Positions 38,294-47,093 of a stretch of DNA of 64,000 bases are shown in pieces. Made by a program: the position numbers and the translations under genes. This stretch comes from a virus: positions 1-64,000 of IMG/VR virus record IMGVR_UViG_3300037116_000299; one strand, written 5' to 3'. Each line of letters starts with the position of its first letter. The first letter of the stretch is position 1. Under the pieces are notes generated by a model. That model saw only the letters and a program-made list of their open reading frames with translations. It was not told the DNA's origin and searched no databases.

Positions 38294-41175
38294 GCTAGAC
38301 GTTCCTCCATCATCTCCAGGTCCGGGATGTAGACAAGTTCGTCGTCTCCCAGGTCGTCCCTGATCTGCAGTCCGAGGGCTTCTTCCTCCTCGAGAACGCG
38401 CTGTGCGAAGAACTTCACATCGAAGTCCATAGCTCTCCGGTTCATGACCTTCCGATCGAGCGCCTGTTCCGCGCCGACCATCTTGCCGTAGAAGACCGTG
38501 TAGATATACTCGTCCAGCGAATTCTGCGAGACCATAAGGTAAACATCGCAGTTTCGATCCCGCGGTGTCGGCGCCATAGTCCTCGACCAGGCCTGGCATT
38601 GCCAGGCAGGTGACCAAAGCATGTCCGTGCAGATGGTGACATCGGCACAGGACGCATCGATCGATTCACGGACCGCCCGCGTGCCTGCGATATACACCCA
38701 GGCATCTGGATCGTTCGCGAACCGTTCCATGCTGTCAGCCCGTCTCTCGTCTCCCCAGCTAGTGATGAGGCGGATCGGGTTGTACTGCTTCAGCTCCTTC
38801 TCCAGCAGGCACTGCATCTCGATGAAGTCCGAGATGATGAAGACCTTCTTACCCTGCTCGACGCTGTCGGCGACCAGCTTCTTGATGTATTCCATCTTGC
38901 CGCCGCCGGGCGGCCCGGTGTACACCTCGCTTCCGAACTTCCGGTTGATGCGTTCCGGAGAGGTTGCGATGGTGCGCAGTGCGGACATCTTGGCGATGAC
39001 CAGGGTCTTGTTGACCTCGTTGCCCTTCTTCTCAGCGTCCTCGACCATCGCTTCATACTGCTTGCGGAAGTCGCGGAGCGCGTCGAGCATGACAGCGGCC
39101 TGCTTGTGGTGCATCGGCACCGTCACCTTCTTGATGCTAGGCCGAGGCTGGAGCATACCCGCCTCGATCAAAGACGACTTGAAGAGCGGATCCGAGTAGT
39201 TGCGGCGAACGATCTTGGACTGCATCGTGCGCCACCAGTCCGGGGGATTGACCAGGAACGGAGTCCGTTTCCGGATCGTCTTGGTGATCTCCAGGCCTGT
39301 CTCCTCATCGATCTCGCCTGTCGGCTTCTCCAGGTACACGAAGTCGCAGAACCGCTTCTCGAACTGCACACTACCGTCCTTGCCCCGCCAGGGGAAGTCC
39401 GGGCTGGGTGCATTGACGGCCCAATACAGGGGCCAGTACGCATCCAGCGGAGAGTTCGAGAGCAGCGTGCCGGTCATCCCGATGCGACGGCGCGTGCGGA
39501 AGGCATACAACGCCCGGGCGTTCTGGGTATTCATAGCCTTCGCATTGTGGATCTCGTCGCCCACGATGACTGGATACCGTCTCGATATCCGGCGGTAACG
39601 CGGTGGTTGCCACGCTCCGTCGGTTGCACCACACTCCTGGCACTGGCGGCCCTTGATTCGGGTTCCGGTGCAGCGCGCGTGAAGCGCCAGGGCTACATCG
39701 ACGTAGGTTCCCGGCTTGTGATGGGTGAGACGATTGCCTACAGCAGCCCAGGCGGCGCCGCGGTGAGACTTGCCTCCCTTGACGATGCCGACCTTGGGGC
39801 CGGATGTAGGGAAGGCCTGGTTGCGGTTGTCGGTCTGCCAGGCACAGCGCGAGCTGCGGCACACGTAGCCCTTGGATGTCGTCCAGGCAGCTTTCGTGGT
39901 CACACCCTTATCTGCCAGCAGGGGACGCTCCATGGGGTCGCCACAGTGCGGGCACGGGTTGTGCTGATAGACAAGGATCTCCTGCGGATCGCTCTTGTCC
40001 CATTCGACCTTGCGGCGAACCATGCGCTCCGGAGCACGCAGATAGTTCTCGTAGTCCTTGCGCTCGCGCAGGCTGGGATCGTCCATCTCCTTGATCCAGT
40101 CCAGGGTGAAGAGGTAATACTTACCCTCTTTCTCCAGGTCCGAATACTTGTTGACGAAGACGAAGTTATCCATGCCCAGGCGCTGGAACTCCTTGCGGAA
40201 GGCCAGACGGACGTTGCGCGTGCCGATGACGCCGATCTTCTTCGAGCCCCAAAGCTCGCAGATAGTAATCGCCTCGGATGTCTTACCCATCCGCATCAGC
40301 TTGCAGTTGATGACGCCGCGGTTCATGGCCTCGAGCACAGCGTCCAGACGGACGTGCTCGTAGAGGGGATGTTTCTTCCCTTCTTCCAGGGCCTTGCGAA
40401 CGAAGTCCAGCTTGTTCAGCCGGCTAGTCATCTCAGCAACGCGCTCAGGATACTTCTGGTCGATGGTGGCGCCGAACTCAACGCTTTCGCTGTCGTCGAG
40501 CCACTCCTCCATCGGAGGATCCAGCTCGGTCCAGTCGTACAGCTTGGACTTGGCTACCATATTCACACTGGAGTTGTGCGAGACAGCTTCCGTGCAAATG
40601 GTGACCTGATCCATGCCGTCCGTACCGCCGCCGGCGTTGGTAACCAGGTATCGCTTCCCCTTGACGAAGGTTTGCGAGACCTGGCCGGGTGCCACATAGT
40701 CCTTGATGCACAGCAGGTTCGTGCCCGGGCAGCAGCGGCCGAAGAGAGGAACCTCTTCGTCATTGCTGACAGCCACGGCCGGATAGGGCGCTGACTCCAG
40801 CTCTCGGCGGCGATACTCCTTACGGATGTAGCCCTCGAGGCTGGGAGAGGTGCCGATCTCGATCCCGTAACTGCGTAACAGACCGCAGAACGGGTGCTCG
40901 TTGATCTTGCCCTTCAAGTGCTGCCACAGCTCGATCTTCTTGTAGTCGGTGACCGGAATGCCTTCAGCGTTGTAGAAGTCCGGGGACTTCATCCACTGGC
41001 AGGACATACGGATCTGCAGCTCGCGTAGAGCGTCAGCAGCGAAGACATCGCTGGGTTTGATGAGGAGGTACTTCCCGCGCTTGTGTAACATCACGCTGGG
41101 CTTGGACGCATCCAGGATGACCGGGAAGTCAAACGCTAAGGTGCACTCCAGTTCACGTATCCGTGGCCTTCTCAT
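38290..41175 (-). CDS. SF2/SNF2-type helicase with zinc-ribbon insertions
   Basis: 961 aa. RecA1: P-loop variant INCKLMRMGKTSEAI near residue 295, DEIH box (VIVGDEIHNAKAM) near 541, motif III RIGMTGTLLSNSPLDAYWPL. Between P-loop and DEIH a roughly 130-residue insertion carries CPHCGDPME, CRSSRCAW and a third knuckle CQECGATDG, so one or two zinc ribbons. RecA2: KKVFIISDFIEMQCLLEKEL, ITSWGDERRADSMERF, WVYIAGTRAVRESIDAS, and SRTMAPTPRDRN. Predicted DNA translocase for fork remodelling, repair or transcription. The N-terminal 250 residues are unassigned. Confidence 0.8.
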   Translation of the reverse strand: MRRPRIRELECTLAFDFPVILDASKPSVMLHKRGKYLLIKPSDVFAADALRELQIRMSCQWMKSPDFYNAEGIPVTDYKKIELWQHLKGKINEHPFCGLLRSYGIEIGTSPSLEGYIRKEYRRRELESAPYPAVAVSNDEEVPLFGRCCPGTNLLCIKDYVAPGQVSQTFVKGKRYLVTNAGGGTDGMDQVTICTEAVSHNSSVNMVAKSKLYDWTELDPPMEEWLDDSESVEFGATIDQKYPERVAEMTSRLNKLDFVRKALEEGKKHPLYEHVRLDAVLEAMNRGVINCKLMRMGKTSEAITICELWGSKKIGVIGTRNVRLAFRKEFQRLGMDNFVFVNKYSDLEKEGKYYLFTLDWIKEMDDPSLRERKDYENYLRAPERMVRRKVEWDKSDPQEILVYQHNPCPHCGDPMERPLLADKGVTTKAAWTTSKGYVCRSSRCAWQTDNRNQAFPTSGPKVGIVKGGKSHRGAAWAAVGNRLTHHKPGTYVDVALALHARCTGTRIKGRQCQECGATDGAWQPPRYRRISRRYPVIVGDEIHNAKAMNTQNARALYAFRTRRRIGMTGTLLSNSPLDAYWPLYWAVNAPSPDFPWRGKDGSVQFEKRFCDFVYLEKPTGEIDEETGLEITKTIRKRTPFLVNPPDWWRTMQSKIVRRNYSDPLFKSSLIEAGMLQPRPSIKKVTVPMHHKQAAVMLDALRDFRKQYEAMVEDAEKKGNEVNKTLVIAKMSALRTIATSPERINRKFGSEVYTGPPGGGKMEYIKKLVADSVEQGKKVFIISDFIEMQCLLEKELKQYNPIRLITSWGDERRADSMERFANDPDAWVYIAGTRAVRESIDASCADVTICTDMLWSPAWQCQAWSRTMAPTPRDRNCDVYLMVSQNSLDEYIYTVFYGKMVGAEQALDRKVMNRRAMDFDVKFFAQRVLEEEEALGLQIRDDLGDDELVYIPDLEMMEERLA

Positions 41176-41330
41176 ACAGCGTCACCCCCGAACACCGGGA
41201 GAAGCCGCAGCTTGAACGGCAGCTTCCCCCGGGTGGCCTGGTAGTAGAGAAAACCTGAATCAAGCAGACAGCCCAGGAGAACTACTCCCAACAGCGTCAG
41301 CAAACTCAGTAGAATCGGTTTCGAAAGCAA
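41172..41330 (-). CDS. Small hydrophobic protein with lipobox-like motif
   Basis: 52 aa starting with TTG five bases after AAGGAG; stop TGA overlaps the helicase ATG (ATGA). The N terminus LLSKPILLSLLTLLGVVLLG is a signal-like helix ending in GC (LLGC), compatible with a lipoprotein signal, followed by a short basic tail. It overlaps the end of the upstream gene by 71 bp out of frame. Possibly a membrane or lysis accessory such as a spanin component; only sequence character supports this. Confidence 0.45.
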   Translation of the reverse strand: MLSKPILLSLLTLLGVVLLGCLLDSGFLYYQATRGKLPFKLRLLPVFGGDAV

Positions 41331-42117
41331 GGTGGTCTCCTTCAAGTGGCTGCATGCGTGTCTGTGCCCGTTCCGCTTCGGCGAGCCGGTCGGGGCGGAA
41401 CTGGAACCTGGTGCCAGGCGCAGGTCCCTGGCGCTGCCACCGCGCCAGACGAGCGCACTGCTGGCGGTAGCGGCGAGGTTGATAACGAATCAGCTCGGAC
41501 ACGTCGTCCGGGTTCTTGGGTTCGGTGAGGACTTCATCCAGATCCTGGCTGAAGAACTTCATGGGGATGGTCTCGCCCCGCAGCAAACTGCGAGAGACAG
41601 ACCGGTTATTCAACAGGGCGATGAACGTCTCGATCTGCTTGCGGTTCTCACCGATCAAGCGCTTGCGTTCGGCACGAAGGGCCGAGACGAAACGCTCCAC
41701 AGGGAACGGCATCTCCAGCAGATCCCACTGCGCATCGATACACGCCAGCTTCAGCTGCTCATCAGTGAGTGTGAGCACGCGCGTGACACGCTTGCCCTGC
41801 GCCTCATCGAAGAACGTGTCCCGCATGTAGCGTGCGCACTGCCAGGTTTCTGGCCGACTTGCCCTACAGCGAAACAAGTATTCGACCGAGAACCAGAATT
41901 CGTCTGCACTGGTTCCGTTCTGGCCCAAGCCAAAGAACAGATAGTTTGAACAGGCGTCCTTCAAAGACTCAGCCAGCATGGTACGCTCGCCGGGAACCCC
42001 GGAGAAGACATCCACCAACTGGCCTCCCAACATAGACGGGCCTTGCAGGTTACATTTGTCCAGGCGCTCATGGCCCCCAAACGGGTTCTTTGCCATCCCG
42101 CCCCTGCCGTTACTCAT
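41260..42117 (-). CDS. Hypothetical protein (285 aa)
   Basis: Start at ATG 42117 (protein MSNGRGGMAKNPFGG) with GGAG six bases upstream and ATGA overlap with the HU-like gene; a longer frame to 42198 is in that gene. Helical middle (VERFVSALRAERKRLIGENR, FIALLNNRSVSRSLLRGETI) and basic C terminus. FLFRCRAS and WQCARYM Cys are scattered. No family recognised. Confidence 0.6.
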   Translation of the reverse strand: MSNGRGGMAKNPFGGHERLDKCNLQGPSMLGGQLVDVFSGVPGERTMLAESLKDACSNYLFFGLGQNGTSADEFWFSVEYLFRCRASRPETWQCARYMRDTFFDEAQGKRVTRVLTLTDEQLKLACIDAQWDLLEMPFPVERFVSALRAERKRLIGENRKQIETFIALLNNRSVSRSLLRGETIPMKFFSQDLDEVLTEPKNPDDVSELIRYQPRRYRQQCARLARWQRQGPAPGTRFQFRPDRLAEAERAQTRMQPLEGDHLAFETDSTEFADAVGSSSPGLSA

Positions 42118-42407
42118 TTGATCTCCAATTCCCGCGGTGTGAAAACAACGCGATAACGCTTGCGATAAATCACTCGGACTCGTCCAAGCCGCCAGCATCG
42201 TTCAGGGGAGCGACTCTGTTTGACCACGGAAAACCGGCCAAATGGCAAGTCGACTACCTCATGTCGCGTCAAAGCTTCCTTGATGGAATCGAAGACAAGA
42301 TTGACGAAACTGTGGGCTTCCTCCCAGGAGAAACCCTTGGAGGCAAGTACCAAAGACAGAGGATGCGTTTTCCCAATCGCATACTTCTTCTTCTTCTTGT
42401 TAGCCAC
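42114..42407 (-). CDS. HU/IHF-like DNA-binding protein
   Basis: 97 aa starting with GTG (VANKKKKKYAIGKTHPL). The central EEAHSFVNLVFDSIKEALTR helix followed by HEVVDLPFGRFSVVKQSRSP and the C-terminal RKRYRVVFTPRELEIK strands match the HU/IHF dimer fold (ELPGFGxFxVxxR and VxFxPSxxLK). A longer frame into the polymerase gene is not needed. Would bend or compact DNA, e.g. at the replication origin. Confidence 0.65.
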   Translation of the reverse strand: MANKKKKKYAIGKTHPLSLVLASKGFSWEEAHSFVNLVFDSIKEALTRHEVVDLPFGRFSVVKQSRSPERCWRLGRVRVIYRKRYRVVFTPRELEIK

Positions 42408-42411
42408 AGGA

Positions 42412-43368
42412 TTAGGCCTTCGCCCAGATGTCGGCTTCAACAACCTGGACACCCCAGTCGTACTTCTCCGGTCCCAGCGCGATCCAGCCTGGGTTGCCGA
42501 GCGTTGGTACGATCCGGTGATAAGCAGCATTCATGCAGTCGGCCATGATCTTCTTGACCGGCGGGATATGATCCTGACGGACGTGCATGACAATCTCGTC
42601 ATGTACGACCAGGAGGAACCTGGCATCGTAGATGAGCGGCGCCGTAAACGACCCGCCACGTACAGCCTTGTAGATCTCCGGCATCGCCATCTTCAGGATG
42701 TCGGCATTGCCGGCCTGAATTGGCATGTTGCCGGCCCACCGCTTGATCTGAGAGAGCAACTCCTCAGCTTCCGGATCCCCGGCGGCTGGCAGTTGGTAGA
42801 ACCGCTTGCGGCCGCGCGGGCTGGCGCTATAACCCAGCTCGATGGCCAGACGGCCCTGGTTGTCCAGCCAGGCCTTGAGAACCTTGAAGGTGCAGAAGAA
42901 CTCCTCGATGAAGTCTTTGGCTTCCTCGACGGTCATACCCGTCATCAGAGCCACCCGAGTGGGGCCTGCCCCGTAGGGAACGCCAAAGGTCACAGTCTTG
43001 ATGCGTGACCGGATCAGGGCGAGTTCGTTGTGGCGGGGATGGCTCTCGGTGCTGCGAGCCTCCTCCATCTCTTCGTAAGTAAACTTGAAGCGGGCGCCAA
43101 ACACCTTCGTTGCATTGAAGGTGTGAACGTCCTGTCCGGAGTTGATGGCGGCGATCAGGATGGGATCTCCCGAAGCGTGCGCCATCAGCTTTACTTCGAT
43201 CTGCGCGTAGTCCGAGGCCAGGATCTTGTAGCCTTCGTCGGCCCGGATTGCCGAGCGCGGGTCGGGGACTGACCACTCCAGGACGTTCGTCTTGAAGTTC
43301 CAGAAATAGGACTTACCTGCAAAGTCCCCGACCTTTTCCCGCTCAACCAACACTGCTGCTTCTGCCAC
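42412..43368 (-). CDS. Family A DNA polymerase, palm/fingers subunit (split polA)
   Basis: 318 aa, GTG start with AGGAG six bases upstream. It contains the whole catalytic half of a PolI-type polymerase: motif A ILASDYAQIEVKLMAH (Asp53), motif B IRSRIKTVTFGVPYGAG (Arg120, Lys124, Tyr132) and motif C LLVVHDEIVMHV (His256, Asp257, Glu258), ending in a DWGVQV-type C terminus. The 3'-5' exonuclease and thumb are in a separate gene at 44373, four small genes upstream. The first 45 residues are new sequence that may join the two subunits. No intein or intron endonuclease is present between them. Confidence 0.85.
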   Translation of the reverse strand: MAEAAVLVEREKVGDFAGKSYFWNFKTNVLEWSVPDPRSAIRADEGYKILASDYAQIEVKLMAHASGDPILIAAINSGQDVHTFNATKVFGARFKFTYEEMEEARSTESHPRHNELALIRSRIKTVTFGVPYGAGPTRVALMTGMTVEEAKDFIEEFFCTFKVLKAWLDNQGRLAIELGYSASPRGRKRFYQLPAAGDPEAEELLSQIKRWAGNMPIQAGNADILKMAMPEIYKAVRGGSFTAPLIYDARFLLVVHDEIVMHVRQDHIPPVKKIMADCMNAAYHRIVPTLGNPGWIALGPEKYDWGVQVVEADIWAKA

Positions 43369-43371
43369 GAT

Positions 43372-43803
43372 CTACTCCTGTGGTTCGTCGTCCCCGCGGT
43401 AAAGGCCTTCTTCTCCGCCGTTCTCATCTACCTGGCGTGCCTGTTGTTCCAGGGAAGCCCGTTGAACCTTCATGGCGTTGCGCATGTCACCTTCACTGAA
43501 GGGACATTCAAAGATCAGCTCGCCGCTTTCGCGGTAAGCAGCCCACACGGGCTCGCGCGCGATCGCCGGGAACTGTTCAGCAGCTTCCTGCATCAGGAGG
43601 ATGAAAGAGATCTCGGCATTGGCTGCGTCGATCTGTCGCTTGCGATCGGCAATGGCCGACTTACGGGCAGACGCTACAGCCAGCTCACGCTGGACCTGCA
43701 GTTCTTCGTAGCGCAACTCCAGGGCGGACTTGATCTTGTCGTCTTCGAGTTCAGATAGGCGTAACCGCAGGGGCTTGAACGCCCGACGCTTGGAATCACT
43801 CAT
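43372..43803 (-). CDS. Hypothetical coiled-coil protein between polymerase halves
   Basis: 143 aa, mostly long helix (LELRYEELQVQRELAVASAR, DRKRQIDAANAEISFILLMQ). Acidic tail. It lies directly before the polymerase palm gene (3 bp gap) and is coupled upstream by ATGA. Might bridge or regulate the split polymerase; no direct evidence. Confidence 0.6.
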   Translation of the reverse strand: MSDSKRRAFKPLRLRLSELEDDKIKSALELRYEELQVQRELAVASARKSAIADRKRQIDAANAEISFILLMQEAAEQFPAIAREPVWAAYRESGELIFECPFSEGDMRNAMKVQRASLEQQARQVDENGGEEGLYRGDDEPQE

Positions 43804-43973
43804 AGTTCTTTCTCCATGTCTTGGTGCAGAGCCTGCACCAGGTTGTTGTCGTACCTATCCGGGGCGTGGTAAGCCCCAAGAGCAGCCACAACGAGGGCCG
43901 CGGTACGATGGTTGAGGGTAAGGACCATGTCCCCTGAAGGGGATTTGCATCCCACATAGTTGGGACTGGTCAT
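43800..43973 (-). CDS. Small hypothetical protein (57 aa)
   Basis: MTSPNYVGCKSPSGDMVLTL then NHRTAALVVAALGAYHAPDR and a helical acidic end. Both its start and stop form ATGA overlaps with neighbours, a strong sign that it is translated. Function unknown. Confidence 0.6.
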   Translation of the reverse strand: MTSPNYVGCKSPSGDMVLTLNHRTAALVVAALGAYHAPDRYDNNLVQALHQDMEKEL

Positions 43974-44152
43974 GACGGGCGCACCTGGGTCTCCAGGCGT
44001 TCCGCCACGGCGATTGCAGCGTCATCGTCCGGGGAGAGAATAGCCAGAGCATCGGCGACCAAGTCGGCCGTCTTCTTGTTCATGATGAGAGTGGTTACCT
44101 CTCCCATCTCGACCACGCTCCACTGGAACTTCTTGTGCGATTCCACATTCAT
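43970..44152 (-). CDS. Small hypothetical protein (60 aa)
   Basis: MNVESHKKFQWSVVEMGEVT followed by LIMNKKTADLVADALAILSP, a compact beta-then-helix protein. ATGA overlaps with both neighbours. Third of four small genes between the two polymerase genes. Confidence 0.6.
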   Translation of the reverse strand: MNVESHKKFQWSVVEMGEVTTLIMNKKTADLVADALAILSPDDDAAIAVAERLETQVRPS

Positions 44153-44370
44153 GCGGCTACCTGCTCTCGCAACAGCGGAGCAATCTCGGTGGTCGAGACT
44201 GGGTTCTCCGACGAGCCGTCCCAGACATGGACACGAAGTTTGCCTTCGTAGACCTCGATGTAGATCTGGGAGGGGAAGTTGGGATCCGTATCTGGAGAGT
44301 CCCTGAATCCGCGGACTCCTATCTCCAGACCTTCAGGGCCGGTTCCAAGGGTGTCTAATTCAATGCGCAT
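44149..44370 (-). CDS. Small hypothetical protein (73 aa)
   Basis: Beta-rich: IELDTLGTGPEGLEIGVRGF, then QIYIEVYEGKLRVHVWDG. Directly follows the exonuclease/thumb gene (2 bp gap) and overlaps the next by ATGA. No family recognised. Confidence 0.6.
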   Translation of the reverse strand: MRIELDTLGTGPEGLEIGVRGFRDSPDTDPNFPSQIYIEVYEGKLRVHVWDGSSENPVSTTEIAPLLREQVAA

Positions 44371-44372
44371 CG

Positions 44373-45797
44373 TTAGGCAGCCTCCTTGAGCTGCTGGCTT
44401 TCGACGGCCAGGCGTTCTGCACGCATGGCTGCGATCTGTGCTCCGAATGCCGACATGACATGCTCGATCTCTTCGGGCCGGCGCACCGGGGCGTACAGCT
44501 CCTTCGGCTTCGGAAACTGCTGTGCATCAGAGCTGAAGCGTCCGGTCGCGATCGTGGCCTTGTCTTCCCCGCCACTCTTGCGTCCTTCTTCTTCCCCTGA
44601 GCCCAGCTGCTTGAAGCGAGGGTGCCACTTGCCGGTGTGCTGGTTGATCTTGTCGACCATGTTGGTGCCGTAGGTCGAGGTCATCTTGGTGACGTTCGAG
44701 AACTCGGCCATCAGCTTGCACATCTCGCGCTGTTCCGGAGAGAAGTCCTTGCCCTTGACCTTGTTCTTGGTGACGTCCTTGAGGGTGTCGCGGCGAATGT
44801 CATCGAGATTGATATCGATCTCGCGCAAAGCGGCCAGCTTCTCGGCGTTCGACTTGAGGTTGAATACCGAGTCCAGTCCGGGGATCAACGATCCAACCAG
44901 ACTTCCCTGCTGCTTCTTCATCGCCGTGAACAGCTTGAAGATCTTCTCGCCGAGGTCGGACTCATGCTGCGTCCAATACTCGATGATCTGGCGCATGATC
45001 GGCACGCTCAGGTTGACGCCGTGGATCTCCATCTCCGCGGTGGGGAAGATGACATCGAACTCATCCCTGGCAGTGTCCAGAAGCTGCCACTGTTTCAGCA
45101 GCTTAGACTGGTCCTGCATCAGCGGGAACATCAGCACGATATCCCGGGCAGAGTAGTACGCCATGCTGCGCGTCAGCTTCCTCCGCTCGTCATCGAGACC
45201 GATGAACATGTCGCGTACGGCCTTGTTGATCAACCAGTAAGGCTCATGCCGGCGAACGCAGTCCGCCAGGCCTACCTTCATGGCCAGAAGCCCGGCAACC
45301 AGGATCTGTTCGGCGAGCATGGAGCAGTAAACCCGCTGCATGTGGACGCCGTACTTGACCAGGAGCCACTTGAAGTCATAGATCGCGTTGTGCAGCAGGT
45401 GTAGGAACTTGTCCGACTCCAGCCACGCTTTGAACTCGACCACCAGGTCGGGATCGATCAGATAGACCTGGTCCTCGTTGCCGATCTGGAACAACACCAT
45501 CCGGGTATCCGGATTGACCGGGTTCATCGAATAGCCCTTGTCGCCCTTGACGGTGCGGCCGGTGGTCTCGGTGTCGATTCCATGGATCCGGATGCGGTCC
45601 AGGAACTCTTTAATTGGGGCCAGGTCTCCAGTCGAGGTGACCTGGATGACCTGGTTTTGATCCCAGGCCCCAGGTTCCCACGCACTTTGCAGCCAATCCG
45701 GCCGGCCAACGATGCGATAGTTCACTGGAACGTGCATCTCCAGTGGAGTACACACCGGACCACGGGAGTGACCGCTACTGCGTCCTCTAGGTGCCAT
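44373..45797 (-). CDS. Family A DNA polymerase, exonuclease/thumb subunit (split polA)
   Basis: 474 aa. A proofreading exonuclease with all three motifs intact: IHGIDTETTG (Asp75, Glu77), LLHNAIYDFKWLL (Asn137, Asp141), YYSARDIVLM (Tyr215, Asp219). A helical thumb follows, then the first polymerase-core motif TGRFSSDAQQFPKPKELYAP (residues 418-437), equivalent to TGRLSSxxPNLQNIP of PolI. The protein then ends in 35 helical residues, before motif A, which is on the separate gene at 42412. The start codon overlaps the thymidylate kinase stop (TAATG). The split point is clean, between core motif 1 and motif A. Confidence 0.85.
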   Translation of the reverse strand: MAPRGRSSGHSRGPVCTPLEMHVPVNYRIVGRPDWLQSAWEPGAWDQNQVIQVTSTGDLAPIKEFLDRIRIHGIDTETTGRTVKGDKGYSMNPVNPDTRMVLFQIGNEDQVYLIDPDLVVEFKAWLESDKFLHLLHNAIYDFKWLLVKYGVHMQRVYCSMLAEQILVAGLLAMKVGLADCVRRHEPYWLINKAVRDMFIGLDDERRKLTRSMAYYSARDIVLMFPLMQDQSKLLKQWQLLDTARDEFDVIFPTAEMEIHGVNLSVPIMRQIIEYWTQHESDLGEKIFKLFTAMKKQQGSLVGSLIPGLDSVFNLKSNAEKLAALREIDINLDDIRRDTLKDVTKNKVKGKDFSPEQREMCKLMAEFSNVTKMTSTYGTNMVDKINQHTGKWHPRFKQLGSGEEEGRKSGGEDKATIATGRFSSDAQQFPKPKELYAPVRRPEEIEHVMSAFGAQIAAMRAERLAVESQQLKEAA

Positions 45798-46564
45798 TAC
45801 GCCGCCTTTACTGCCTGGTCCCTGACAAGATACGGGAGAGGCGAACTGACTGTTGGTTCGGAGATGCGACGAAGAACTTCCTCCTCGATCGTCGAGGCAA
45901 GTCCTTCCTTGGTTGAAGATTCGTAGATGTCCAGCACAAAGGTGCGGGGCAGAGGTTTCAGATACTTCAGGTAGGCATTCTGGATCGTCCGCTGAGGCTC
46001 AACGTCGTTCCAGGTCTTGCCGTCCTGCTTGCCGGCCTCGCCGCCGCGCCGGGCATTGGCCCGCGCCAGAGCCCAGGAGATATCTTCCTCACGGTGCATG
46101 CCGCGGGTAGGCGGCGGATAAGGAACGAAGATGTGAGGGCCGCGCGCCACCATCAGAATGGTCAGGTCCGGGATGATGCCAAAGTTCAAGGCATAGGTAT
46201 CCATCGTCCACTCAGGAGCCTTGCGGGCGGCCGCGGCGCCGTACGCAAACTGAGAGTCTGCATACCGGTCGCTGATAACCACCTTGCCTGCTTCAACCGC
46301 ATTGGCGATGTCGCCTGCATTCTGAATGTGGTCAGCCAGAAACAGCATGTCCGCAACGCCAGGATGCATTGCATGGGTCGTAGGGTCCGTAAACAGAAGT
46401 GAACGCACCCCACTGCCGATCAACGAGCCCGACCGCGCATCGCCCGGTTCCTTGGTGTTGACCACGATGTAATCCCGAGCCTGCAGGGTCTGGGTCAGCA
46501 GTCCTACCTGCGTGGACTTGCCTACTCCATCGATGCTTTCGAAGGAAATGAATAAGCCTCTCAA
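45797..46564 (-). CDS. tmk: Thymidylate kinase
   Basis: 255 aa. P-loop FESIDGVGKSTQVGLL at residues 8-23, TKEPG substrate-binding motif near 38, and DRYADSQFAYG (the DRY/S-x-x-AYQ motif) near 99. It phosphorylates dTMP to dTDP. The C-terminal LID region is longer than in E. coli Tmk and includes a Pro-rich VPYPPPTRG insert. Works with the RNR and MazG genes next to it in dNTP supply. ATGA overlap with the MazG-like gene. Confidence 0.85.
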   Translation of the reverse strand: MRGLFISFESIDGVGKSTQVGLLTQTLQARDYIVVNTKEPGDARSGSLIGSGVRSLLFTDPTTHAMHPGVADMLFLADHIQNAGDIANAVEAGKVVISDRYADSQFAYGAAAARKAPEWTMDTYALNFGIIPDLTILMVARGPHIFVPYPPPTRGMHREEDISWALARANARRGGEAGKQDGKTWNDVEPQRTIQNAYLKYLKPLPRTFVLDIYESSTKEGLASTIEEEVLRRISEPTVSSPLPYLVRDQAVKAA

Positions 46565-47079
46565 GCGCTCACCTCCGGCTGCTGCTTCTTGATGACCATG
46601 GCCAGATCGGCCGGTGAATAGGTGTCGGGCTTGATGACCTTACCGTCTTCCCGCTTGTGGATGGTGCCATCGGGCCAGACCTTGCTCAGGTTCGAGCGCT
46701 GGACTTCGTCCCAGGCCGGCGGAACATACAGGCCAATCGCATTGGCGGCGCCGTAGGTGACAACCAGGGTGTCGGTGATGGCGTCCGCCATTTCTACCAG
46801 ATCAGGTTCGACAGTCTCATCGATCACGACGTGGGGACCTGCTCCCTTATTCAAGGCTGGAACGTCACAGCCCGCCGCGTGAACGAATTCCAGTGCCTCT
46901 TCAAACATCAGGCGGGCGCGGAGCAGGAGAGTATCCCGGTCGGGGATGCCTGGAAATGGGCGGATCTCCTGGTCGTAAAGCGTCATCAGCACGCCGATGT
47001 CGCCTTGCGGGTTATAGGTGCGAACCGCCGCGATGTTCTTGGCTACTTCGGGGCCATACGTCAAAACTGTCGTGTTCAT
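46561..47079 (-). CDS. MazG-like nucleotide pyrophosphohydrolase
   Basis: 172 aa. Helical all-alpha NTP-PPase signature: RARLMFEEALEFVHAAG (E-E-x-x-E) followed about 40 residues on by VEMADAITDTLVVTYGAANA (E-x-x-D), then WDEVQRSNLSKVWPDGTIHK, typical of phage MazG-like/PRA-PH proteins. Cleaves pyrophosphate from dNTP or NTP substrates, perhaps to remove host or modified nucleotides. Confidence 0.75.
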   Translation of the reverse strand: MNTTVLTYGPEVAKNIAAVRTYNPQGDIGVLMTLYDQEIRPFPGIPDRDTLLLRARLMFEEALEFVHAAGCDVPALNKGAGPHVVIDETVEPDLVEMADAITDTLVVTYGAANAIGLYVPPAWDEVQRSNLSKVWPDGTIHKREDGKVIKPDTYSPADLAMVIKKQQPEVSA

Positions 47080-47093
47080 GCCTATCCTTTGGG

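Noticed and set aside
39106-40794. Plus-strand open frame of 562 codons opposite the SF2 helicase
   Set aside because: Same mirror effect; the minus-strand helicase motifs (MGKT, DEIH, TGTL) settle the coding strand.
42412-44372. Intein or intron as the cause of the split polymerase
   Set aside because: No intein splice motifs (start Cys/Ser block, terminal HN) in either half and no homing endonuclease between them; the interval is four ordinary coupled genes.
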